Origin: Armatimonadota bacterium
GTDB taxonomy: Bacteria; Armatimonadota; Fervidibacteria; Fervidibacterales; Thermosaccharophagaceae
Direction: 5' to 3'
NCBI GenBank assembly: GCA_025062195.1
Contig: JANXAS010000003.1
Coordinates: forward strand, 39,025 to 103,024
Length of the DNA: 64,000 nt
Made by a program: the position numbers and the translations under genes. Below the pieces are notes generated by a model that was not told the DNA's origin, searched no databases, and saw only the letters and a program-made list of their open reading frames with translations. Numbering within the stretch: position 1 is the stretch's first letter; each line of letters opens with the position of its first letter. Positions 31,661 to 39,587 of this stretch are shown one piece after another.

Positions 31661-33478
31661 ATGTTAAGCAGGCTCAAATGCAAGCGCATACAGAAGTTAT
31701 TTGCCGATTACATTGACGGGAGTCTGAAACGCAACCAAAGACTTTTATCTGCATTCCATGAGCACCTAAATAGGTGCCACAGCTGTCGCGATGCACTTGA
31801 GGGCTATACGAATGTTGTGACTGCGTTGCATTCCATCTCTTCCGAAAAGATCACTCCACCCGAGTCAGTTTACGAGCGCACATGCGCTGCTGTTCTGCAA
31901 CGCCTTGAGAATTTGCCCTTGGAGCGCAAGAGCGCTTTGAGGAGGCTAATTGGTCAATCAGCATTCGCATGCGGTCTTGCAGCAGTGTTTGTTGTGGTGA
32001 TTTTCATGGTGCGTTCACACATCTTCGTAAGACATCATGAACTTGTTGGGGAAAGAATAGCTTCACCGGGGAAAACGATTGCTGGTCCACCAAGCCTAAG
32101 TGTCACACCGCCAGTCAGTAGCACGCCAGCAAGAGAGAAAGAGGGTGGCAGAGCTAAGTTAAGAAAAATGCCAGTAGTTACGCTTGAACGAAGGGACAAG
32201 GTGAGAATCGCTAAGGCTCCAGTTCGGCATCGCATTCCGGCTCTTACGCCTTATCCTGAGCCAATAGTGTCAGCGCCAGCGCTGTCCGAAGGCGCTGGAA
32301 CGGAGCGTGAAGCTCAAACAGATTTAGAACGCACATTGACTTTGTCTCGCAATGTGATGGATAAAGTGGAGCTACCAGAGCCAGCTGTTGCAGGGTTGCC
32401 ATCTGGCTCTCAAAGGTCAGAAGTGGCGGGTGATGGGATTAATGTATACCGCCCGAGCGGGAGAAGCTTCCAGAGACATCTACCACCTTCTGGTGCTCCT
32501 GCGTTGCAGCCGAGCCCGGATGAATTGGGCGAAGGTAGAACTATCCAGGGCGAATCATTAGGTCCAAGAGGTCCGGAGGGTCCGAGAGGTCCAGAGGGTC
32601 CAAGAGGTCCAGCAGGTCCGGGAGCTCTGGAAGGGTTAAAAATTTCAGAAGTAGCTGCCAAACTTTCAACTGAGCCTCACCCGTCAATGCGCTCTGCTCC
32701 AAGTGTTGCTCGTCCCGAAGCAGTGCCGCAAGATGTTGAGCGAATCACAAACGAAAGGTTGAAGGAGATTCACCGTCGGCAACCTTCCCCTGTGCATGCA
32801 ATAGAGGAAAGCAGCGCTGCTCAACCGTCAGTTGAGCTTGATATTTTGCAAGCATCGCCAGGGATACTAAATCAGAGTGGGTTGTGGCTGATGGCGCTTC
32901 GCCCAAGGCAAAACTTGGAGAATGTTCGTGTGTTGGCATATGCTCCAAAATTCCTTGATGTTGCAGCTGTGCAAGCTTTGTTGAATAAGCAAGTTGCAGG
33001 TGCGCCTGTAAAACCATCGCAGTATGCAACTCCACTTTGGGAGGGCAACCTTATCGCAAGTGAGTTGCAACATGTGCCAGTGCCGATTAACCCACTTGTG
33101 CCAGGCACGCATGAGGTGCGCCTTGTCATTGAGAGCGCAAATAAACCTATTGCGAGTTGGCTTGTCCTATACCCGGTTGCCAAGTCCGCAGGTTATTTCT
33201 CCGACTCCGTGGAAAGGCGAATTGTCAGCGTGAACGCAAAGGAGTGGCGCTTAGCAGACCTATGCCGTTATTTGGCTAACAGAGTTGGATCTGTGATTGT
33301 CCTTCCGGCTGAGCTGTCTGACATCAAGGTCTCGCTCAATGTGCAAAATGTGCAGTATGAGCATCTTGTAAAGATGCTTGCAAGTCAGTTGAGCTTGCAG
33401 GCACGCTTGAGTGGCAATGTGACTGTAATATCTCACCACAGAGGAAGCTTGCAGGGTGAGTCACAGCAAGGTAGGTGA
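31661..33478 (+). CDS. Anti-sigma-like membrane protein: zinc-finger N-terminus, one TM, collagen-like Gly-X-Y tract, STN-like C-terminal domain
   Basis: HLNRCHSCRDAL zinc-finger motif, TM FACGLAAVFVVVIFMV, GPRGPEGPRGPEGPRGPAGPG, C-term RRIVSVNAKEWRLADLCRYLANRVGSVIVLPAELSDIKVSLNVQNVQYEHLVKMLASQLSLQ; downstream of the ECF sigma. Confidence 0.8.
   Translation: MLSRLKCKRIQKLFADYIDGSLKRNQRLLSAFHEHLNRCHSCRDALEGYTNVVTALHSISSEKITPPESVYERTCAAVLQRLENLPLERKSALRRLIGQSAFACGLAAVFVVVIFMVRSHIFVRHHELVGERIASPGKTIAGPPSLSVTPPVSSTPAREKEGGRAKLRKMPVVTLERRDKVRIAKAPVRHRIPALTPYPEPIVSAPALSEGAGTEREAQTDLERTLTLSRNVMDKVELPEPAVAGLPSGSQRSEVAGDGINVYRPSGRSFQRHLPPSGAPALQPSPDELGEGRTIQGESLGPRGPEGPRGPEGPRGPAGPGALEGLKISEVAAKLSTEPHPSMRSAPSVARPEAVPQDVERITNERLKEIHRRQPSPVHAIEESSAAQPSVELDILQASPGILNQSGLWLMALRPRQNLENVRVLAYAPKFLDVAAVQALLNKQVAGAPVKPSQYATPLWEGNLIASELQHVPVPINPLVPGTHEVRLVIESANKPIASWLVLYPVAKSAGYFSDSVERRIVSVNAKEWRLADLCRYLANRVGSVIVLPAELSDIKVSLNVQNVQYEHLVKMLASQLSLQARLSGNVTVISHHRGSLQGESQQGR
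32571..32624 (+). repeat. Nine-nt tandem repeat encoding a collagen-like (Gly-X-Y) tract
   Basis: ggtccaagaggtccggagggtccgagaggtccagagggtccaagaggtccagcaggtccg. Confidence 0.9.
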
Positions 33479-34311
33479 TAACAATGCGCAAATCAAGGAG
33501 GCAACGCTTCAGGTCGCTGTTTGAGTTCTTGGCTGGCATTGCCATTGTTGTTGGTGCAATCGGATTTTATCAACTCGGCAAGGGTGTCATCGGTCCATAC
33601 TTGCGCACTCGCGTCAGTTCTGTAACGAACACGGTGGCGACTGGCACAGCTGGGCTTGGCAGTGAAGCCATATCGCAATCATTTGTCCGAAGTGACATGG
33701 CGCTCATACCGGACGAGACTACGGTCACAATTGAGCCAATTCAGGCACCCAGCGAGGAAACGATACAGCCTCAAAGCACTGCACCATCAGAGGGGCAGGA
33801 AACACCACCGGAAGCTATATCTGGTGTTTCCTCAGGGGAGGAGACACAATCATCAGAAGGTGAGGTGGCTAAACCCGTTCCAGATGCAACGGTAGCATTG
33901 CCACCTTCACGGACGACGATTGAAATTGCACCCCCTCAAAGAATTCCACAGCCTGAAAGACCTAAGCGCCAGGAGATGCCATCACCGCAGCCACGCCGAC
34001 AGGATGTTAAGCCGATCGGTGAGCAACCGCCATCAGAAACCAACCCTTCTGAAGTGCTGGCTGGGGGAATTAGAAGGCGGTATCAGGTTCAAGCCGGCTT
34101 GTTCAGGTTGAAGGAGAACGCGGACAGGCTTGTGCAAGAGCTTGTGAGCAAGGGCTATCAGCCATCGGTTGAAGTTGTTAAAGCACAAGGTGGCGAACTT
34201 TATCGCGTCGTGGTCGGTGCTTTTGATGATCGCAACGATGCTGAAAGGCTTGTTCAAGAGCTTGACGAGCTCGGCATAAAGGCGATTGTGCGAGAGGTTG
34301 AAAAAAGGTGA
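33475..34311 (+). CDS. SPOR-domain membrane protein
   Basis: N-terminal TM, Pro/Glu-rich linker, C-terminal RYQVQAGLFRLKENADRLVQELVSKGYQPSVEVV...YRVVVGAFDDRNDAERLVQELDELGIKAIV. Confidence 0.88.
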   Translation: MITMRKSRRQRFRSLFEFLAGIAIVVGAIGFYQLGKGVIGPYLRTRVSSVTNTVATGTAGLGSEAISQSFVRSDMALIPDETTVTIEPIQAPSEETIQPQSTAPSEGQETPPEAISGVSSGEETQSSEGEVAKPVPDATVALPPSRTTIEIAPPQRIPQPERPKRQEMPSPQPRRQDVKPIGEQPPSETNPSEVLAGGIRRRYQVQAGLFRLKENADRLVQELVSKGYQPSVEVVKAQGGELYRVVVGAFDDRNDAERLVQELDELGIKAIVREVEKR

Positions 34312-35282
34312 GGTCGCTAACTCGTGGGCGAGTCGGCAGTGAATATAGTGAATTAACCCGCTGCGCTGATGCTCTTCCGCTGAGGTTGAGCAGGCTAATT
34401 CGTGAGGCAAATTTGAGCGCTCAAAAGGTTTTGAATACGGGTTCACGGTCTTCATTTGCGCTGCCTGATGAAGTTCAACTCACTCGTCAAGTCGCGCAGC
34501 GGTGCTGTCCTATTGGAGTGCCTCATTATCGGTGTGAGGAGTTTGAGTTTGAGGACATGATTTGTGGCTTTGAGTTATCCCCAGATATGGTCAGTGCAGT
34601 TGATGTTGCATTTGAAGAGAACAATTATTCGTCTCTCCTTGCGCGTTCTTTAACGGCGTTGATGTGCTCTGATGTCATCGCTGATGCGATACGAAGCATC
34701 TCCAATAGCTCAGTTTCGGAACTGCTAAAGCTGCGCTCTGTTGAGCGCGTCCTGTTTGTTGATTGCGAGACGCTCGGCTTTCATAGCACGCCCGTTTTTC
34801 TCATCGGTGCACTTGAGCGGCTGAGGAGTTCAAAGAAAGTTACATTGCATCAATGGCTCGCACACGATTACTCCGAGGAGCCACTAATCATTGATGCTTT
34901 TCTCAAACTCGCAAGCGATAGCGCACTTGTCACATTCAACGGTAAATCATTTGACCTGCCGATGTTGCGCTCAAGATGCATGCGATATAAGCTCTCGTGG
35001 GTTGAGCCGAGAGCACACATTGACCTACTGCACATCAGCCGAAGGTTATGGCGAAAGCATCTTAGCAATTGTCGTCTCTCAACGATATGTGTCGCCATAC
35101 GCCACCCAGTTAGCTCACCACCCTCGTCTATCCTGCCCGAAATTTATCGCCAGTTTGTTGAGAGCAAAGATGAAGCGCTCCGTGAGAGCTTGCTCGTCCA
35201 TAATGCTGTGGATGTATGCGCCCTACCTGTGCTTTTGCACGCAATGCTTTCTTCAATCCACTGTAGTCTTCAACAACGCTAG
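34308..35282 (+). CDS. RNase H-like (YprB-type) 3'-5' exonuclease domain protein
   Basis: RVLFVDCETLGFHSTPVFLIGALE, LVTFNGKSFDLPMLRSRCM, LLHISRRLWRKHLSNCRLSTI; start overlaps the upstream stop. Confidence 0.85.
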   Translation: MRSLTRGRVGSEYSELTRCADALPLRLSRLIREANLSAQKVLNTGSRSSFALPDEVQLTRQVAQRCCPIGVPHYRCEEFEFEDMICGFELSPDMVSAVDVAFEENNYSSLLARSLTALMCSDVIADAIRSISNSSVSELLKLRSVERVLFVDCETLGFHSTPVFLIGALERLRSSKKVTLHQWLAHDYSEEPLIIDAFLKLASDSALVTFNGKSFDLPMLRSRCMRYKLSWVEPRAHIDLLHISRRLWRKHLSNCRLSTICVAIRHPVSSPPSSILPEIYRQFVESKDEALRESLLVHNAVDVCALPVLLHAMLSSIHCSLQQR

Positions 35283-36023
35283 GTGTGATGCCGTTTCAAG
35301 AAACCAGAGTAGCGTGGGAATGCTGACCAGTTTACTCGTATGATTTTTTCGGCTCGTTGTTAACCCTGCCCCATCAAGAAAATTTCTCGGCAGTTAGTTA
35401 GCTTCAAGGTTCTTTGGCATTTCCGGAACACGATAAGGGCTTTAGCTCAAAGTCGGTGACGAAATTTTTAGCGCCCTCTTCAGACGGAGAAAAACTCCTC
35501 GGCAAGTGGTGTAGCCTTACAATCCAGGATTCTTTGGCTTGGCAGTAGCCTTGCACTCCTAATCTCGCCGGGAATAAACGAGTGGCAAACTTACCGATGA
35601 ACCGCAAATCACCTCAGGAGCATTGTCTTCCCAAGTTGGAGAATGAGTTCAGCGCTCGCTTCATTATCAACAGCTTGCCAAAGCCGGTTGCGTAGGTAGC
35701 TGTCCATTAGCCACCTTTAAGTAAATAGCGATCAACAATTGCGGATTGTAATTAACAAGTATAGCTTTCAGTATGGGTTCCCTATGAAACCCGCTTTGCC
35801 CTTCACTGGGGATGTTTTTGGTGGAGACCCCTTCACAACCGTGCTATGCTCTTCAGCCCACAATAGCTTACGAAACTTCTGTATGCCCTCTTCAGGCGGC
35901 GGAAAGATATCTCGCCGAATGAATTCGTCACCCACTTATTTCGTCTTATTTCGTCAACAGCCACTGGCTGAAGCTAATGCCATGGATGGCTAAGGAGAAG
36001 CAAAGCCTTGATTGAAGAGCGAT

Positions 36024-36227
36024 TTACTTTCCACCGAGCAGTGTCGCAAGCCATCCTCCAATAAACCAACCAATAAGCGCAAAGAACCCCATTGACACGA
36101 TGGGGTTAGCAATTATGCCTCACGGCAATGTTCCACCCTTACATGCGCTGAGCCTGTAGAGCACAAATCCAATGACAGCGCCAATGAGCGCCATGACGAT
36201 GCTTATAAGGTTCAGCATCCTTAGCAT
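36024..36227 (-). CDS. Candidate selenoprotein: small two-TM DUF6132-like protein with in-frame TGA (Sec?) at 36120-36122
   Basis: Translation MLRMLNLISIVMALIGAVIGFVLYRLSACKGGTLP(TGA)GIIANPIVSMGFFALIGWFIGGWLATLLGGK; directly follows the PGI/PMI stop codon; TGA aligns with the Cys of the remembered CPIxxNP family motif; hairpin immediately downstream. Confidence 0.6.
36085..36107 (-). promoter_or_regulatory. Candidate bacterial SECIS stem-loop
   Basis: AACCCCAT-CGTGTCA-ATGGGGTT: perfect 8 bp stem, 7-nt loop with G at the second loop position, stem begins 12 nt after the TGA. Confidence 0.55.
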
Positions 36228-36231
36228 CACC

Positions 36232-37341
36232 TCACATTTGCAGGCTTGCTTTAAGGTAGTCAATGTTGATGATGGCAGTTGGGTCAACACGGTTTAAAAG
36301 GGCAAGATAGTAGGAGACGAAATCACCGAGCATGACCATTTGGAGAATTTCACTAAGTGGATGCTTTACAGCATCAATGCTAACTTGCTCGCATTGCATC
36401 CCGCAGTTCGTTAGAAGCTTTGCAACAATGTCTTCTCGCAGTTTGTTCCTTTGATGCGAGAACGCAGAGCGCAGTATAATCACAAACATTATCTCACCCA
36501 ACTGGCTTGGGTGTTCAAAGCCGACAATTGTATTGTGGCACATCTCTGGTAACTCCTCAAAGAAGCACGCTGTGTTTGCGTTTTCGTTCATCTGTGTCTT
36601 CCAACGCCTTGCCACCGCTGTCAATGGTGCTGAGGCGAGTATAAGACCAACTCGTCCATGAATTCGCATTGCAAGTTGCTTTGCCCTGTTTGACTCAGAT
36701 GGCACATCCGCATCCAGTTTCTGTCGGAGCTTATGCAAATCATAAATAGCCTCGCTGATTATGTTGTCATCAAGTTCATACAATCCAAGGGCATTCATCA
36801 ATGCCAAAATCGGCGTGAGCAGAAAGCCAAGAGAAGCCCTCGGTGGTGCATCGCTTTCATACCTGTAATATTGCACTTTGAATTTTTGGGCAAGTTCAAT
36901 CAGCCTGCCGCCACTTGCTATCGCGAATATTGTTGCGCCCCTTCTGCGTGCTTCCTCAAAGCCATTGATTATCTCCTCGGTATCTCCGGAGTGCGAGACA
37001 GCTACGACAAGAGACGAACTGTTAACACAAGCAGGCACACCATAATCACGGTGCACGATGATTGGTATCTTGGCTGCATCATGGGTAAGTGAACGAGCTA
37101 TGTCACCACCTATTGCGCTCCCTCCCATGCCAAGGATGACCATGTTACTCGGATTAATTCTGGGCAGCTCATGCATCTCATGAATTTGTCTCCATGCTGT
37201 TTCAATCTGCGCCGGCAAGCTCCGTATGTGTCCAAGCATGTCGCTTACATCTATCAGTTCACGATACAGAGGGTCATCAAGCACACCTATCATTTCCATC
37301 ACCCCGAGAGTTGCGAATTTGCTGTGCTGCAGCTTATTCAT
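36232..37341 (-). CDS. Bifunctional phosphoglucose/phosphomannose isomerase (SIS domain)
   Basis: NMVILGMGGSAIGGDIARSL, PIIVHRDYGVPACVNSSSLVVAVSHSGDTEEIINGFEEARRRGATIFAIASGG, KTQMNENANTACFFEELPEMCHNTIVGF. Confidence 0.93.
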   Translation of the reverse strand: MNKLQHSKFATLGVMEMIGVLDDPLYRELIDVSDMLGHIRSLPAQIETAWRQIHEMHELPRINPSNMVILGMGGSAIGGDIARSLTHDAAKIPIIVHRDYGVPACVNSSSLVVAVSHSGDTEEIINGFEEARRRGATIFAIASGGRLIELAQKFKVQYYRYESDAPPRASLGFLLTPILALMNALGLYELDDNIISEAIYDLHKLRQKLDADVPSESNRAKQLAMRIHGRVGLILASAPLTAVARRWKTQMNENANTACFFEELPEMCHNTIVGFEHPSQLGEIMFVIILRSAFSHQRNKLREDIVAKLLTNCGMQCEQVSIDAVKHPLSEILQMVMLGDFVSYYLALLNRVDPTAIINIDYLKASLQM

Positions 37342-38300
37342 TGTTTGCTCCCTTTGTGTTGGATGCATTCCACTGGCTTGCCGGAGCGCAAGTTTCCAAA
37401 GCAGCCCTCGTTGCAATATCGGCACGCAATTATCTCGCCCAGGCGCCCCTCAATTGTCTTTTGCACCCATTGTGGGTCGGCAATTAGCCCCCTTCCTATC
37501 GCGATTAAATCGGCACGCCCCTCACGCAATGCTTCAACTGCACGCTCGTGTATGCCCATCATGCCAACAGCTATAACTGGCACATTAAGTGCTCGCTTAA
37601 ACGGCTCCGCTAAATCCCCGGGGCGATTCTCACTTGCTGGAGAGATGTCAAGCACATCAACGCCAGCTTTTATCAGGTTCTGGCAAAGGGTCAAGCTCTC
37701 GTCAATCGTGTAACCATTGCTCTCCTTTGGCGTATGCCGATAAAGCAAGATCATTTCGCCACCGATTTCGGAGCGTATTGCGTTTGCGATTTCCAACGCA
37801 AGGCGCATCCTGTTTTCAATGCTCCCACCATACTCATCCGTGCGCCTGTTTGATTTAGGTGAAAAGAACTGGTTCAGCAAAAAGCCGTGAGCACCATGCG
37901 GCTCAACGCCATCAAAGCCAGCCTCTTTGCAAACTGCTGCTGCACGCTTGAACCTATCAATGCTCAGCCTTATGTCTTCAATCGTAAAAGCGTTGGGGTT
38001 ATTACGACCATCAACTGGCGACATAAAAAGCTGTATGGCAATCGCGGCACCCTCAGCCTTTACAGCTTCAACCAACCTCTTTAGCCCATCAACTTTTATG
38101 TCCTCACCGATGCGTGCAGTTTGTGTTGCCTCAACTATCACCAGACCAACACCACCATTGGCTATACGCCTATACCACTCAATTCCATCATCTGTGGTTA
38201 TGCCCCTGTTAGTCACCATTGGTGGACAGACAATCCGATTGCGAAGCATCATGTGCTTCACTTTAAATGGCTCAAACAATATATCATACTCACTCGCCAT
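37338..38300 (-). CDS. NADH:flavin oxidoreductase (old yellow enzyme family, Fe-S type)
   Basis: LRNRIVCPPMVTNRG, GFDGVEPHGAHGFLLNQFFSPKSNRRTDEYGGSIENRMRLALEI, IGRGLIADPQW, C-terminal CRYCNEGCFGNLRSGKPVECIQH cluster motif. Confidence 0.93.
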   Translation of the reverse strand: MASEYDILFEPFKVKHMMLRNRIVCPPMVTNRGITTDDGIEWYRRIANGGVGLVIVEATQTARIGEDIKVDGLKRLVEAVKAEGAAIAIQLFMSPVDGRNNPNAFTIEDIRLSIDRFKRAAAVCKEAGFDGVEPHGAHGFLLNQFFSPKSNRRTDEYGGSIENRMRLALEIANAIRSEIGGEMILLYRHTPKESNGYTIDESLTLCQNLIKAGVDVLDISPASENRPGDLAEPFKRALNVPVIAVGMMGIHERAVEALREGRADLIAIGRGLIADPQWVQKTIEGRLGEIIACRYCNEGCFGNLRSGKPVECIQHKGSKQ

Positions 38301-38644
38301 TTACTTCACCTCCACATATGAGGTTGCGGTAGGACATTAACTTCAAATTTTATCGCAGCATCATAGGCAACCGTTCTTGCGAAATGTTGCCTGCTCATCG
38401 CATCTAAGCGCCAAAGCGCTGGCACTTTAGCCTTGAACCTTAGGTGCAGGCTTCCCAATGAACTTTCCGTCTCGGAAAAACATATCGCTGCCTTTCGCTT
38501 TGCTACTTCTGCAACCGCAGAATTTTGATGCAAAGGTAACACCGTCTCAAAAACTCAATGTGACAACTCAATGTGGCATAGGCGTCATTGCCCATGAAAG
38601 CTTTTGGCAAAATGACCTGCCCCAAGCCCTTCACATAAAGGGAT

Positions 38645-38770
38645 TGAGAATTGCGCAGTTGAATGTAAGGGTAGTTGCCAAGCTGCCAGCATCATATGTT
38701 TTTGTAAGTGTGGAAGTTACGCAGTAGCAATGTTTTGTAAGTGCGGACGACAGTCTGCCAGAAAACACAC
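38645..38770. repeat. Class-2 TIR element remnants
   Basis: GAGAATTGCGCAGTTGAATGTAAGGG and GGAAGTTACGCAGTAGCAATGTTTTGTAAGTGCGGACGACAGTCTGCCAGAA resemble the ends and hairpin of the element at 62702-62820. Confidence 0.55.
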
Positions 38771-38845
38771 CACAAAAATGAATAATGCAAACGGCGTAAA
38801 TGACAACCTCGTAACTAAGAGGAAGCTTTAGCCCCGACGAATTTA

Positions 38846-39001
38846 GAGTGCCGTCAAAAATGGGACATGGGACAAGGGATAACTTATGATGCCATTTTGC
38901 TTGGTGGCTAACTACGAACTTAAACAGATTTTTGACGCCGCTACGCTACCGCTTCGTGGCTAACTACGAACCTAAACAACAGAGTTTGTAGTGAAGAGCG
39001 T
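38846..39001. repeat. Class-1 TIR element, copy B (left end truncated, right end duplicated)
   Basis: GAGTGCCGTCAAAAATGGGACATGGGACAAGGG..., GCTTGGTGGCTAACTACGAACTTAAACAG, TTTGACGCCGCTACGCTACCGCTTCGTGGCTAACTACGAACCTAAACAACAGAGTTTGTAGTGAAGAGC. Confidence 0.65.
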
Positions 39002-39587
39002 TATCCCTTCACTGCAAAGTAGCAACTTGGGTTAACTTAATTAAGACGGTGAGAGATGTTGTAACTACAGATGCTGTTGAAGGAGTTAACTTGGGCACGA
39101 GGCTGCGTTACGATTGGGAATAGCAGTTTCCCGTAAACGGTATCCATAGGTTACGAGACAGATGGCTTTCGGTTTCATCTGACAGTAGTTCAAATAGTGT
39201 TAGAGCAAGGCTCTGCCAAGCCAAAATCTGTAGTGGCAGATGGAGTGTGCGCGAAAAGATCAGTGTGAAGTTGCTGCTGAACCAAAGTGCGTAGTTTTGG
39301 AAGACAAGACTATTGTGCTGCCGAAGTAGGTTGGTAAGCTGAAGGTCTATCCTGTGAGAAATATTTGCTGACCTAGGTTTGCACTCAAGAGTGCCTCAAT
39401 GGCTGTTGCTAAAGCCCGTAGCATAAGTTGATTACTGTATGGGTGCAAAGTAGAGAGTGCGAAGTTTTTGAGGATGAGGTTTTTGGTGGAGCTAAGAAAT
39501 GTAAGGATGAGAGATTATAAGGCTGCTCCCTTAAGTGGGCGAGAATTGTCCAAATATTGTGAATAAAGATATCGGTGCAAAACTTGT

